DNA of 64,000 bases from Actinomycetota bacterium (GTDB taxonomy: Bacteria > Actinomycetota > Thermoleophilia > Gaiellales > Gaiellaceae): assembly GCA_009702325.1 (NCBI GenBank), contig WLID01000001.1, forward strand, positions 558,001 through 622,000, in the 5' to 3' direction. The position numbers were made by a program, and so were the translations under genes. Of the stretch, positions 1 through 9,077 are shown in pieces. The first letter of the stretch is position 1. Each line of letters begins with the position of its first letter. The notes beneath the pieces are model-generated. The model did no database searches, was not told the DNA's origin, and saw nothing but the letters and a program-made list of their open reading frames with translations.

Positions 1-669
1 CAGCACGACGGTGTCGTTCGTCGACGGCTCACCATCGACCGTGATCGCGTTGAACGACGGCTCGACGGCAGCGCGCAGGAGATCCTTCGACTCGCCGTGG
101 TGGAGCGGATAGTCGGTGGTGATCACGGCGAGCATCGTCGCGAGGTTCGGGTGGATCATCCCGGAGCCCTTCGTCATGCCGCCCACGGTGAACCCGTCGC
201 GCGTGACGACTGCTTCCTTCTCGCGCGTGTCGGTGGTCATGATCGCGAGCGCGGCATCGTGGCCCCCATCGGGCGACAGCGCGTCGGCGACCTTCTCAAG
301 GCCCGGCAGGATCTTGTGCATCGGCAGTTGCGCGCCGATCACGCCGGTGGAGAGGACGAGCACCTCCTCGGAGGTGATCCCGAGCACGCGGGCCGTCTCG
401 GCGCACGTCGCGATCGCGTTGAGCTTGCCGCGCTCGCCGGTGGCAGCGTTGGCACAGCCTGAGTTGACGACGACAGCTTGCGGCTCGGCGAGCTCAAGGT
501 GCGCGGCGCTGACGAGCACGCAGGCGGCCTGCACCCGGTTGCGCGTGAACATCGCCGTGCCAACGGCGGGCTCGGTGGAGCGCACGATTGCAAGGTCGAG
601 CTTCTCGGTCTTCTTGATGCCGGCGGCGATGCCCGCGGCGACAAAGCCCTTGGCTGCGGTGACGCTCAT
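1..669 (-). CDS. argJ: Glutamate N-acetyltransferase / amino-acid acetyltransferase, partial
   Basis: The gene runs off the left edge; 223 codons of the N-terminal side are present. ArgJ moves the acetyl group from N-acetylornithine to glutamate in the cyclic arginine pathway and often also acetylates glutamate from acetyl-CoA. The protein begins MSVTAAKGFVAAGIAAGIKK and contains the KGSGMIHPN-LATML stretch (about residues 178-191), where the family precursor cleaves itself between Ala and Thr to free the catalytic Thr. Its ATG overlaps the argC stop by four bases (ATGA), so the two are translationally coupled. argB and argD would be expected beyond the edge. Confidence 0.95.
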   Translation of the reverse strand, partial: MSVTAAKGFVAAGIAAGIKKTEKLDLAIVRSTEPAVGTAMFTRNRVQAACVLVSAAHLELAEPQAVVVNSGCANAATGERGKLNAIATCAETARVLGITSEEVLVLSTGVIGAQLPMHKILPGLEKVADALSPDGGHDAALAIMTTDTREKEAVVTRDGFTVGGMTKGSGMIHPNLATMLAVITTDYPLHHGESKDLLRAAVEPSFNAITVDGEPSTNDTVVL

Positions 670-1616
670 ACCGTCACTCCCTTCAGCCGCAGGCCAGCGG
701 TCTCGTCGAGCCCGAGGGCGAGGTTCGCGTTCTGCACTGCCTGGCCAGCCGCGCCTTTGCCGAGGTTGTCGGTGGCGCAGATGACGATCTTCATGCCCGT
801 CGAATCGTCGGTGAAGAGACCGATCTCGGCGGCGTCGGTGTTCTGCACGCGGGAGAGCTCGGGAATGCCGCCCTCGGGGAGGAGCCGAACAACCTTGCTG
901 CCTGCGTAGAAGCTCTCGTACAGCGGCCGCAGGTCGGCGTCAGCCTCGAAGTAGCAGGTCGTGATCACGCCGCGCCGCACGGGCAGCAGGTGGGGAACGA
1001 ACGCGACCGGGAAGCCGATCGTCTGCTCGATCTCGGGTGCGTGCCGGTGTGAGCCGACTGCGTAGGCGGAGAGGTTCTCAAGCACGAAGCCTGCGTGTGA
1101 CGTCGGCTTCAGTTCGCGACCCGCCCCAGTCATGCCGGTCTTCGAGTCGACGATCGCCTTCGCCGTGAGGCCGCGCGCAGGCGCAAGAGCGAGCGCGGCG
1201 GTAGTCGCATGGCAGCCAGGGTTCGCGATCAGCGGGCCGGTGGCGGGCGAGACCTCTGGCAGCCCGTAGCTCCAGGCTCCAGGCGTGAGCTTGTAGTACC
1301 GCTGAGCGAGCGTCTGGTCGAGCAGTCGGTGCACGCCAGAGAGGTCGATCACGACCGCACCCGCGGGCGGCTGGAACGCTGCCGCAGCCTCGTTGCCGGT
1401 GCAAAGGAAGATGACGTCGGCGCCGCTTGCGGCGGCCTCATCGTTCGTGACGAACGCGAAGCTGTCGTCGAGCCGCGGGTCGAGCACCGAGCCGGGTTGG
1501 CCAGCGAAGGTGTTCGATCCGGCGGCGAGCAGGCTGAGGCCAGGGTGGCCGAGCACCCGGTCAAGCGTCTCCTGGCCGGTGTAGCCGGCCGAGCCGATGA
1601 TCGCCGCGGTCTTCAT
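666..1616 (-). CDS. argC: N-acetyl-gamma-glutamyl-phosphate reductase
   Basis: A 316-residue NADPH enzyme that reduces N-acetylglutamyl phosphate to the semialdehyde in arginine synthesis. The start is set at MKTAAIIGSAGYTG, which opens the Rossmann fold; the frame is open upstream to 1655 but that would place odd residues before the nucleotide-binding loop. The catalytic Cys lies in ANPGCHATT. The gene is first in an argC-argJ unit and diverges from carA. A -10-like CATAAT lies 10 bases before the ATG with no clear Shine-Dalgarno, so the mRNA may be close to leaderless. Confidence 0.95.
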   Translation of the reverse strand: MKTAAIIGSAGYTGQETLDRVLGHPGLSLLAAGSNTFAGQPGSVLDPRLDDSFAFVTNDEAAASGADVIFLCTGNEAAAAFQPPAGAVVIDLSGVHRLLDQTLAQRYYKLTPGAWSYGLPEVSPATGPLIANPGCHATTAALALAPARGLTAKAIVDSKTGMTGAGRELKPTSHAGFVLENLSAYAVGSHRHAPEIEQTIGFPVAFVPHLLPVRRGVITTCYFEADADLRPLYESFYAGSKVVRLLPEGGIPELSRVQNTDAAEIGLFTDDSTGMKIVICATDNLGKGAAGQAVQNANLALGLDETAGLRLKGVTV

Positions 1617-1625
1617 CTGTTTGCG

Positions 1626-1655
1626 TATTATGCACGAAACATGCAATCTATGCAT
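1626..1655. promoter_or_regulatory. Candidate ArgR operator over divergent argC/carA promoters
   Basis: The 24 bases between argC and carA hold TATTAT (1626-1631), which reads as a -10 box on the plus strand and as CATAAT/ATAATA on the minus strand. Overlapping it is TTATGCACGAAACATGCAA (1628-1646), two inward TGCAT-like half-sites, with a third half-site TATGCAT at 1649-1655. ARG boxes with TGCAT-type half-sites are known in other actinobacteria. One site would repress both promoters. That ArgR is the binder is inference. Confidence 0.6.
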
Positions 1656-2708
1656 CCGATGTCGTCACTTCTTTCGCGCCCGCAACACCTCGTTCTCGAA
1701 GATGGCACCGTATTTCCCGGGATCGGCATCGGGGCAGCCGGTGTCGCAGCCGGCGAGGCGTGCTTCACGACCTCGATGACGGGGTACGAGGAGGCGGTCA
1801 CCGACCCGAGTTACGTCGCGCAGGTGCTGACGTTCGCCTACCCGCTGATCGGCACGTATGGCGTCGACGAGATCCGGATGGAGTCAGACCACGTTCAGTG
1901 CGAGGGCGTTGTGATGCGCGACTGCCGCCCCGAGTTCGCCGCGTGGTTGAAGCAGAAGGGTGTCGTCGCACTCACGGGTGTCGACACGCGCACGCTCGTG
2001 CGGCGGATCCGCGATGGGGGAGTGCTGCGGTGCGCGCTCGGCGATGGGACGCCAGAGGAACTGCAGGCGCGCGCGCTCGCTGAGCCGTTGATCGACGGTC
2101 GCCCGCTTGAGCGCCACACCTGGACGCCCGAGCCGTACGTGATCGGCGAAGGCCCGCGCGTTGTGGTTGTCGACTTTGGCTCGAAGCGCTCGATTCCCGC
2201 GCGGCTCGCGGGCGCTGGGCTTGAGGTCGTCGTCGTGCCGGGCGACTACGACGCCGACGCGATCCTCGACTGGTCGCCGCGCGTCGTGATGATCTCGAAC
2301 GGCCCAGGCGACCCGTCTGTGCTCACCACGCAGGTCGAGACGATCAAGGAGCTGCTCGGCAAGCTGCCGGTGTTCGGCATCTGCCTTGGCCACCAGCTGC
2401 TTGGCCTTGCGCTCGGCCACGAGACGGTGAAGCTGCCGTTTGGCCATCGCGGCGCGAACCACCCGGTTCGCGACATCAAGACCGGCCGCGTGATCGTGAC
2501 GGTGCAGAACCACGGGTACGCCGTGATCGCCGACGACGACGTCTCGCACGTGTCGCTGAACGATGGCACCGTCGAGGGTCTGATCGGCGACGGCTTCGCG
2601 AGCGTGCAGTTCCATCCCGAGGCGTCCCCAGGGCCGCTCGACGCACTTCCCTTCTTCGACAGACTGGCGGACGCGTGCCGAAGCGCACCGATCTTCACAC
2701 GATCCTGA
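1641..2708 (+). CDS. carA: Carbamoyl-phosphate synthase small subunit (glutaminase)
   Basis: Hydrolyses glutamine and passes ammonia to CarB. About 355 residues, normal for the family. The N-terminal CPSase small-chain domain starts at [11 protein letters not shown]; the C-terminal class I amidotransferase has the nucleophile in [11 protein letters not shown] and the His-Glu pair in FHPEASPGP. Three in-frame ATGs (1641, 1650, 1659) are possible and none has a ribosome site; 1641 sits 9 bases after the TATTAT box and would be leaderless, while 1659 gives a more typical N-terminus. The 3' end overlaps carB by 34 bases. Confidence 0.95.
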   Translation: MQSMHPMSSLLSRPQHLVLEDGTVFPGIGIGAAGVAAGEACFTTSMTGYEEAVTDPSYVAQVLTFAYPLIGTYGVDEIRMESDHVQCEGVVMRDCRPEFAAWLKQKGVVALTGVDTRTLVRRIRDGGVLRCALGDGTPEELQARALAEPLIDGRPLERHTWTPEPYVIGEGPRVVVVDFGSKRSIPARLAGAGLEVVVVPGDYDADAILDWSPRVVMISNGPGDPSVLTTQVETIKELLGKLPVFGICLGHQLLGLALGHETVKLPFGHRGANHPVRDIKTGRVIVTVQNHGYAVIADDDVSHVSLNDGTVEGLIGDGFASVQFHPEASPGPLDALPFFDRLADACRSAPIFTRS

Positions 2709-5281
2709 TCCTCGGCTCCGGCCCGATCAAGATCGGGCAGGCCTGCGAGTTCGACTACTCCGGCGCGCAGGCGTGCCGGGTGCTGCGCCGCGAGGGTTAC
2801 CGCGTGGTGCTCGTCAATTCGAACCCGGCGACGATCATGACCGACCCTGAGTGGGCCGATGCGACCTACTTGGAGCCGCTCGACGCCGAGACGGTGACCG
2901 AGATCATCGAGCGTGAGAAGCCCGACGCGATCCTGCCGACGCTCGGCGGCCAGACCGCCCTCAACCTTGCGATTGAGCTTGCGCCGCTTGGCATCGAGCT
3001 GATTGGCGCCGACCTCTCGGCGATTGAGCGGGCCGAGGATCGCGAGCTCTTCCGGCGGGTCGTGCAAGAGGTTGGCCTGCACGTGCCAAAGAGCATCGTC
3101 GCCCGCACGCCCGACGTCGAGTTCCCGACGCCGGCGATCGTTCGCCCGGCCTTCACGCTCGGCGGCATGGGCGGCGGCATCGCGTTTACGCAAGACGAGC
3201 TGCGCGCGACGATCGCGCACGGCATCGAGATGAGCCCGGTCGGTCAGGTGCTTGTCGAGGAGTACCTCGAAGGCTGGCAGGAGCACGAGATCGAGGTGAT
3301 GTCGGACTCGGCGGGCAATGCCGTGGTCGTCTGCTCGATCGAGAACCTCGACCCGATGGGCGTCCACACGGGCGACTCGTGGACGGTCGCTCCGCAGCAG
3401 ACGCTCTCCGACCCGGCCTACCAGCAGATCCGCAACGCAGCGTTTGCGACGGCACGGGCAGTGGGTGTCGCCACGGGTGGCGCGAACGTGCAGTTCGCCG
3501 TCAATCCCAAGACCGACGAGTACCGGATCATCGAGATGAACCCGCGCGTGTCGCGGTCGTCGGCGCTCGCGTCGAAGGCGACGGGCTTCCCGATTGCGAA
3601 GCTCGCTGCGCTGCTTGCCGTCGGCTTCACGCTGGATGAGCTGCCGAACGACATCACGGGCAAGACGACGGCTGCGTTCGAGCCGGCGCTCGACTACTGC
3701 GCGGTCAAGGCGCCGCGGTTCGATTTCGAGAAGTTCCCGTTGGCCGAGCGCAAGCTTGGTGCCGAGATGCGCGCCGTTGGTGAGGCGCTCGGGCTGGGTC
3801 GGACGTTTGCCGAGGCCTTCCACAAGGCGTTTGTTGGCCGCGAGAACGCGCCGTTCCCGATGCCGGCCGACAACGACGAGCTCGTCGAACGCGCGAGCAA
3901 GCCGGTGCCCGAGCGGTGGGATCTGCTGCTCGAGGCGGCGAAGCGCGGGTTGGAGTTGCCGGGCATCCACCCGTACTTCCAGGAGCGGCTGCGTGAGGTT
4001 GCTGCCGTGCCTGCCCGGATCTCGCGCACGCCCAAGCGGCTTGCGGTCGACTCGTGCGCCGGTGAGTTCGAGGCGAAGACGCCGTACTACTACGTCACCC
4101 ACGAGGGTGAGGACGAGGGTCCGCCCCCGAGCGGCAAGGCCGTGATCGTGCTCGGCGCGGGGCCAAACCGCATCGGGCAGGCGATCGAGTTCGACTACTG
4201 CTGCGTCCATGCGGCCTCCGCGCTGCGGAAGCTCGGCTACGAGGCGGTGCTCGTCAACTCGAACCCCGAGACGGTCTCGACCGACTACGACACCTCCGAC
4301 CGTCTCTACATCGAGCCGCTCGTTCCCGAGAATGTCCTCGACGTCTGTTCGCTCGAGCAGCCCGTCGGTGTGGCCGTGTCGTTTGGTGGCCAGACGCCGC
4401 TGCGGCTTGCGCCGGTGCTTGCCGAGGCGGGCTACCCGATTCTCGGCGGCGTGCTCGACTCGATCGACGCGGCTGAAGATCGCGGCCGCTTCGCCCGGAT
4501 CGCGGGCGAGCTCGCGCCCAAGTGGGGCCTCGCCGAGAACGCCGATGAGGCGTACGCGGTCGCAGCCGAGATCGGCTACCCCGTGCTCGTGCGCCCCCAT
4601 CACGTGATCGGTGGCCGCGGGATGCACGTTGCGTATGGCCCAGACGATCTCGATGTCACGGGCCCGGTGCTGATCGACAGCTACCTCGAAGGCGCGCTCG
4701 AGCTTGACGTCGACGCGCTCGCAGACGGCGAGAACGCGTGGGTCGCGGCGATCCTCGAACACATTGAGCCGGTGGGCGTTCACTCGGGCGACTCCGCCTG
4801 TGTGCTGCCTGGGCCGTCGGTAAACGCAAAGCTTGAGGCCGAGATCCGCGAGGTCGCGTCGTTCATCGCGAAGGGCGTGGGCGCGAAGGGGCTGCTCAAC
4901 CTGCAGCTCGCCGTGCATCACGGCCGGCTGTACGTCCTTGAGGCCAACCCGCGGGCTTCGCGCACGGTGCCGTTCGTTGCGAAGGCAACCGGCACACCGC
5001 TCGTTGAGAACGCGGTGCGGCTGCTGCTTGGCGAGAAGATCGCCGACCTGGGGCTGCCCGAAGTGGTGCGGCCAACGCGAGCGTGGGCAAAGGAAGCGGT
5101 GTTCCCGGCCGAGCGATTCCCGGGTGCGGCACGTCGAGGCCCCGAGATGCGCTCAACCGGCGAAGTGATGGCGGGGGCTGCGACACCCGCCGAGGCCTAC
5201 ATGCGCGCGGTGCGTGCCGCGGGCCGTGGGAAGCGGGGCGGACACATTCTTCCGCCCTTGCAGGCCTCCGGGCTATCCTGA
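2675..5281 (+). CDS. carB: Carbamoyl-phosphate synthase large subunit lacking the MGS domain
   Basis: Makes carbamoyl phosphate from bicarbonate, ammonia and 2 ATP for arginine and pyrimidines. 868 residues against about 1070 usually. Both synthetase halves are present: the first with [17 protein letters not shown] and [15 protein letters not shown], the second from about residue 486 with [17 protein letters not shown] and [12 protein letters not shown]. The region between halves (oligomerisation domain) is about 70 residues short, and the protein stops right after [11 protein letters not shown] plus some 35 residues, so the roughly 140-residue C-terminal allosteric (MGS) domain is missing. 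GTG start inside carA. No frame-shifted remnant follows, since xdhC begins 5 bases later. Confidence 0.93.
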   Translation: MPKRTDLHTILILGSGPIKIGQACEFDYSGAQACRVLRREGYRVVLVNSNPATIMTDPEWADATYLEPLDAETVTEIIEREKPDAILPTLGGQTALNLAIELAPLGIELIGADLSAIERAEDRELFRRVVQEVGLHVPKSIVARTPDVEFPTPAIVRPAFTLGGMGGGIAFTQDELRATIAHGIEMSPVGQVLVEEYLEGWQEHEIEVMSDSAGNAVVVCSIENLDPMGVHTGDSWTVAPQQTLSDPAYQQIRNAAFATARAVGVATGGANVQFAVNPKTDEYRIIEMNPRVSRSSALASKATGFPIAKLAALLAVGFTLDELPNDITGKTTAAFEPALDYCAVKAPRFDFEKFPLAERKLGAEMRAVGEALGLGRTFAEAFHKAFVGRENAPFPMPADNDELVERASKPVPERWDLLLEAAKRGLELPGIHPYFQERLREVAAVPARISRTPKRLAVDSCAGEFEAKTPYYYVTHEGEDEGPPPSGKAVIVLGAGPNRIGQAIEFDYCCVHAASALRKLGYEAVLVNSNPETVSTDYDTSDRLYIEPLVPENVLDVCSLEQPVGVAVSFGGQTPLRLAPVLAEAGYPILGGVLDSIDAAEDRGRFARIAGELAPKWGLAENADEAYAVAAEIGYPVLVRPHHVIGGRGMHVAYGPDDLDVTGPVLIDSYLEGALELDVDALADGENAWVAAILEHIEPVGVHSGDSACVLPGPSVNAKLEAEIREVASFIAKGVGAKGLLNLQLAVHHGRLYVLEANPRASRTVPFVAKATGTPLVENAVRLLLGEKIADLGLPEVVRPTRAWAKEAVFPAERFPGAARRGPEMRSTGEVMAGAATPAEAYMRAVRAAGRGKRGGHILPPLQASGLS

Positions 5282-5286
5282 CCTTC

Positions 5287-6240
5287 ATGCAGCAAGAAGT
5301 TCTCGACCTGATCGAAGCCGCAGCTGCGGCGGGTGAGCAGGCTGCGGTTGCGACGGTCGTTTCGACGATCCGCTCGGCACCGCGCCAGCCCGGTTCCAAG
5401 TTCGTTGTCACCGAGAGCGGCCGGATGGTTGGCTCGGTCTCGGGTGGCTGCGTCGAAGCCGATGTCGCAACGCGCGCGCAGGAGCTCTTTTCCGGCGCCG
5501 ACGCTGGTGTCGTCCACTACGGCGTCGCCGACAGTGACGCGTGGGAGGTTGGGCTTTCCTGCGGCGGCGAGATCGATGTCTACCTCGAGAAGGCCGACCC
5601 GTCGTTCTGGACCGCGATTCAGGAAGTGCTGAACGAGGACGGCTACGGGATGCTCTACACCGACACCGCGACGGGCGAGAAGCGCTTTGAGCGCGGCGTG
5701 CTGGAAGCGACCGAGCTGCGCGAGGATGGTGTCTTCGCCGAGGTGGTCGAAGGGCCGCTGCGCGTTGTCATCTTTGGTGCGGCCGAGGCGGCCGAACATC
5801 TTTGCGCCTATGGCAAGCAGCTTGGTTGGCGCACGACCGTTGTCGATCCGCGGCCGGCTCTCGCGACGCCCGAGCGGCTGCCGAGCGCTGGCTCGATCGT
5901 CAAGTCGTGGCCTGAGGATCTTGGTGACATCGTCGATGAGCGCACGGTTGTGGTGACGCTCTCGCACGAGGAGCGGCTCGACATTCCGGCTGTCGCATCG
6001 GCGTTGCGCGCGAACGCACGGTATGTCGGTGCGATCGGCGCGAAGAAGACGCAGGAGCGCCGCAAGGCTGCGCTGCTCGAGCAGGGCTTTACAGAGGACG
6101 ACCTCGCCCGCATCAACGGGCCGGCCGGTCTCGATCTTGGTGGCCGCCAGCCGTCGCAGATCGCGCTTGCGATCGCGGCGGAGATCGTGCAGGTCACCTC
6201 GGGTGGGGCGCGGCGTAAGCCGGCACCCGCCGCCGCCTAA
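5287..6240 (+). CDS. xdhC: XdhC/CoxI family molybdoenzyme maturation factor
   Basis: 317 residues with the two-part XdhC layout. The N-terminal domain carries GSVSGGCVEADV and GLSCGGEIDVYLE; the C-terminal Rossmann-like domain carries VVIFGAAEAAEHL and AIGAKKTQERR. XdhC proteins bind and sulfurate molybdenum cofactor for xanthine or CO dehydrogenase-type enzymes. No such enzyme lies in the window, so the client is unknown. It follows carB by 5 bases and also has its own -10-like TATCCT (5274-5279) seven bases before the ATG, so it may be made both by read-through and from a leaderless promoter. Confidence 0.85.
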   Translation: MQQEVLDLIEAAAAAGEQAAVATVVSTIRSAPRQPGSKFVVTESGRMVGSVSGGCVEADVATRAQELFSGADAGVVHYGVADSDAWEVGLSCGGEIDVYLEKADPSFWTAIQEVLNEDGYGMLYTDTATGEKRFERGVLEATELREDGVFAEVVEGPLRVVIFGAAEAAEHLCAYGKQLGWRTTVVDPRPALATPERLPSAGSIVKSWPEDLGDIVDERTVVVTLSHEERLDIPAVASALRANARYVGAIGAKKTQERRKAALLEQGFTEDDLARINGPAGLDLGGRQPSQIALAIAAEIVQVTSGGARRKPAPAAA

Positions 6241-6312
6241 TCAGGCTGCGGTGAGAGAGCGGCTTGAGGCCGCCGCAGGAATCCACGGCGACCTCAAGCA
6301 TCATCAGCTTCT

Positions 6313-7128
6313 CTAGGCGTTGCCGCCGACACCGCTGAGTGTGTCGCTCGGTGCGATCGTGCCGCCACCGGCACCGCCGGGGCCATCGCCATCGTCATGA
6401 CCGCCGAAGCCGCGCGGGCCGCCGAAGCCACCAGGGCCATCGAAGCCGCCGGGGCCGCCGGTGTGGCGGACGCCGTTGACCTCATCGGTGACGCGGGTCT
6501 TGAGGTTGGCGGTGATCTGGTCTTCCTGGGTCTGTGTCAGGTTGCCGGCCTTGACGGCGGCGTCGAGCTCGGTCTTCTCGCTGTCGACGAGGGCTGCGAC
6601 GAGACCGTCAACGGTCTTGCCCTCCGTCTTTGCAACGTCGGCGAGCGACTTGCCACCCTGGAGTTGCGTCAGCAGGTCGGCTTCCTTGACGCCAAGGTAG
6701 GTTGCCGCCGCGGTGAGGTGACCGCCGGGGCCGCCGTGGCCGAAGCCGCCGCGCATGCCCATGCCGTCGTGCATGCCCCGACCGTCGCTCAGTGCGCCGG
6801 CGAGCGGCACGTTCCCAGCCTCGATCTGTGCCTTGAGCGCGTCGGCCTTGGCCTGGGTGATCTGGCCGGCCTTGAGCTCGGCGGCGATCTCGTTCTCGTA
6901 CGCCGTCTTGAGCGCGTCGGTGAGCTTGGTCGGTGTGACGCCGAGCTGGCCTGCCGCGTCGGCGACGATGCGTGAGCTCTTCGCCGACGGCGAATCGAGC
7001 TGGGTCGCGGCGATCGCGGCGCCACCGCCAGCAACGGCGATGACCGCGACTGCGGAGGCGATCAGCTTCTTGCGGCGGTTGCCGGCCGGCTGTGCGGCCG
7101 GGGTGATTTCGGTGGGTTCTTCGGTCAA
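6313..7128 (-). CDS. Membrane-anchored protein with Gly-rich tail, function unknown
   Basis: 271 residues. A short charged N-terminus (NRRKK) is followed by one membrane segment (about 25-45), so most of the protein is outside the cell. Two helical modules begin with similar phrases, LGVTPTKLTDALKTAYENE and YLGVKEADLLTQLQGGKSLA, and both carry Lys/Glu/Gln-rich helices. A Gly-Pro-Phe stretch lies between them (about 118-137) and a longer one at the C-terminus (about 223-260). No family is recognised. It lies 31 bases downstream of htrA and is probably its co-transcribed partner or substrate; the periplasmic-chaperone-like helical look is only an impression. Confidence 0.75.
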   Translation of the reverse strand: MTEEPTEITPAAQPAGNRRKKLIASAVAVIAVAGGGAAIAATQLDSPSAKSSRIVADAAGQLGVTPTKLTDALKTAYENEIAAELKAGQITQAKADALKAQIEAGNVPLAGALSDGRGMHDGMGMRGGFGHGGPGGHLTAAATYLGVKEADLLTQLQGGKSLADVAKTEGKTVDGLVAALVDSEKTELDAAVKAGNLTQTQEDQITANLKTRVTDEVNGVRHTGGPGGFDGPGGFGGPRGFGGHDDGDGPGGAGGGTIAPSDTLSGVGGNA

Positions 7129-7159
7129 GACGTGCTCCTTGTGGGGTGGGGAGAGTGGG

Positions 7160-8293
7160 TCACGACGGCCGGTTGTCGAGCGTGAGAGTCGTTTGGTGGG
7201 TGTTGCCGTCGCGCCGGTAGGTGACTTTCACCTGCTGGCCGGGATGGAAGGAGTCGACGCTGCTCGTGAGGTCGTCGGGCGAGTTGATCGCGGTGTTGCC
7301 GAGGCGCGTGATGACATCGCCGGGGGCGAGCCCAGCCTTTTCGGCCGGGCCACCGGTGACGGTTGAGTCGATCTGCGCACCTGTTCCAACGGTGGGGCGA
7401 CCGATGCTGACCCCGAGGTAGGCGTGCTTGGCGGTCTTGCCGGCGACCAGCTGCGAGACGACCACCTGAATCGTGTTTGACGGGATCGCGAAGCCGACGC
7501 CGTCGCTGCCACCCGAGTCGCTTTGGATTTGGGCGTTGACGCCGATCACGTTCCCGGAGGCCGAGATGAGGGGGCCTCCTGAGTTGCCGTGGTTGATCGG
7601 CGCGTCGGTCTGGATCGAATCGGAGATCGTGTAGTTGTCGGGCGAGGTCATCTGGCGGTGGAGCGCGCTGACGATGCCGCTTGTGACGGTGCCGCTGTAT
7701 CCGAACGGGCTACCGATTGCGATCACTGGATCACCGACCTGAACCTTCGAGGAGTCTCCGAGCGGCAACGGGTGCAGCGCGGAGGCGGGGGCCTTGACTC
7801 GCACGACGGCGAGGTCGGTGGAGGCGTCAACGCCGATCAGCTTGCCGACGTAGCTTGCGCCCGACGGGAAGTTGACTTTGATCGATGTGGCGCCCGCAAC
7901 GACATGCTCGTTCGTGACGATGTCGCCCTTTGTGTCGTAGACGAAGCCGGAGCCTTCCGCGGTCTGCGGCTGGGAGTAGAAGCCGTTCGATGCGTTTGAG
8001 GTGACGACGATGTCGACGACGCCGGGCGTTGTGCGCTTCGCGATATCGGTGATCGAGAGCGCCGCCTCTGTGACCGTCGATGATCCTGCGCCTGAGATGT
8101 CGCGCACGACGGTTGTGGTGCCGCCATGGTCGAGGCTCGCGTAGGTGAGTGCGCCAACTGCTGCTCCGCCACCACCGACTGCGAGGAGCGCGGCTGCGGT
8201 GAGTGCGGCGCGTCGGCCTGCGCCGGACGGGGCGGGGGGTGGGGTTGGGGCTGGCTGGTTTGGCAGAGGGGGGAATCCAGGAATCTCGTTCAT
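7160..8293 (-). CDS. HtrA/DegP-type serine protease with PDZ domain
   Basis: 377 residues: Pro-rich cytosolic N-terminus, membrane segment at about 28-50, trypsin-like domain, and a PDZ domain from about 285. The triad is complete: His130 in NEHVVAG, Asp160 in DASTDLAVV and Ser238 in HGNSGGPL. Such proteases degrade or refold damaged envelope proteins; mycobacterial PepD is the closest functional analogue. The start lies 33 bases from an array of 11-bp repeats (8326-8358), which suggests control by the two-component system upstream. It precedes the 271-residue anchored protein. Confidence 0.92.
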   Translation of the reverse strand: MNEIPGFPPLPNQPAPTPPPAPSGAGRRAALTAAALLAVGGGGAAVGALTYASLDHGGTTTVVRDISGAGSSTVTEAALSITDIAKRTTPGVVDIVVTSNASNGFYSQPQTAEGSGFVYDTKGDIVTNEHVVAGATSIKVNFPSGASYVGKLIGVDASTDLAVVRVKAPASALHPLPLGDSSKVQVGDPVIAIGSPFGYSGTVTSGIVSALHRQMTSPDNYTISDSIQTDAPINHGNSGGPLISASGNVIGVNAQIQSDSGGSDGVGFAIPSNTIQVVVSQLVAGKTAKHAYLGVSIGRPTVGTGAQIDSTVTGGPAEKAGLAPGDVITRLGNTAINSPDDLTSSVDSFHPGQQVKVTYRRDGNTHQTTLTLDNRPS

Positions 8294-8325
8294 GCCTGTA
8301 TTCGACCGGTCGGCGGTGAGATCTG

Positions 8326-8358
8326 CCTGAAAACCACCTAAGAACTCACTAAGAGTTC
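8326..8358 (-). promoter_or_regulatory. 11-bp direct repeat array, site A (upstream of htrA)
   Basis: Plus-strand units, exactly 11 bases apart: CCTGAAAACCA (8326), CCTAAGAACTC (8337), ACTAAGAGTTC (8348). The array sits about 33 bases before the htrA ATG and overlaps the last ten bases of the ABC ATPase gene. Same unit and same orientation relative to the downstream gene as sites B, C and D. Direct repeats of one helical turn are the usual target of OmpR/PhoB-type regulators. Confidence 0.7.
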
Positions 8359-9068
8359 GTTTCCTCTCCGTCGGCTGGGGCAGGTTCTTCGAGCTTCCCG
8401 TCGCGCAGGCGTATCACCCTTGGGGCCCCGGCGGCGATTGCCGGATCGTGCGTGATCACGAGCACGGTATGGCCTTTCTCGTCGGCGAGGTTGCGCAGCA
8501 GCGTCACGATCTCGGCGCCCGAGGCCGAGTCGAGGTTGCCGGTCGGTTCGTCGGCGAGCAGGACGTCGGGGTGGTTGGCGAGCGCGCGGGCGATTGCGAC
8601 CCGTTGCTGCTCGCCACCTGACATCTGCGACGGCAGGTGCTCTGCACGTGCGCCAAGGCCAACTGTTTCGAGCAGCTCCTGTGCGCGAGCGGTGCGGTTC
8701 GCGATCTTCGTGGGGGCGAGTGCGACCTCGACGTTCTGGCGCGCGGTGAGTGTGGGGATCAGGTTGAACTGCTGGAACACGAAGCCGATCTTCGTCCGTC
8801 GGATCGCTGTCAGTTCGCCTTCGCCGGCATGGGCGATATCGCGGCCTTCGAAGAGCAGCTCTCCCGCGGTCGGACGGTCGAGGCCACCGAGCAGCTGCAG
8901 CAGCGTGGTCTTGCCCGAACCGCTTGGGCCGGCGATGACGGTGTATTCGCCGGCGCCGATCGTCAGTTCGAGGTTGTTGACCGCGTTGACGGCGGTGGTG
9001 CCGGAGCCGTAGCTGCGCGAGACGCCGCGGAGCTCGTAGACGGCCGGTGTGGTGTCTGTCGTCGTCAT
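8349..9068 (-). CDS. ABC transporter ATP-binding protein, MacB/LolD type
   Basis: 239 residues. Walker A GPSGSGKTT (about 47-55), Q-loop FVFQQFNLIP, signature MSGGEQQRVAIARAL, Walker B DVLLADEPTGN, and the H-loop in VLVITHDP. The Leu-Asp-Ser after the Walker B (GNLDSASG) is typical of the MacB/LolD/FtsE group, which drive mechanotransmission rather than bulk transport. It follows the permease by 9 bases and forms the energy unit of the same transporter. Confidence 0.95.
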   Translation of the reverse strand: MTTTDTTPAVYELRGVSRSYGSGTTAVNAVNNLELTIGAGEYTVIAGPSGSGKTTLLQLLGGLDRPTAGELLFEGRDIAHAGEGELTAIRRTKIGFVFQQFNLIPTLTARQNVEVALAPTKIANRTARAQELLETVGLGARAEHLPSQMSGGEQQRVAIARALANHPDVLLADEPTGNLDSASGAEIVTLLRNLADEKGHTVLVITHDPAIAAGAPRVIRLRDGKLEEPAPADGEETNS

Positions 9069-9077
9069 GAGTGGCTC

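Noticed and set aside
2246..4921. A very long open frame (891 codons) on the minus strand opposite carA/carB
   Set aside because: It mirrors strongly coding high-GC DNA, is Arg/Asp/Glu/Val-heavy without any motif, and carAB on the plus strand is certain. Similar mirrors lie opposite ilvD, leuC, gltB and pheT.
5281..5290. A frameshift that would hide the CarB MGS domain
   Set aside because: The next gene, xdhC, starts five bases later with a complete protein, and no MGS-like sequence is found in any frame nearby.
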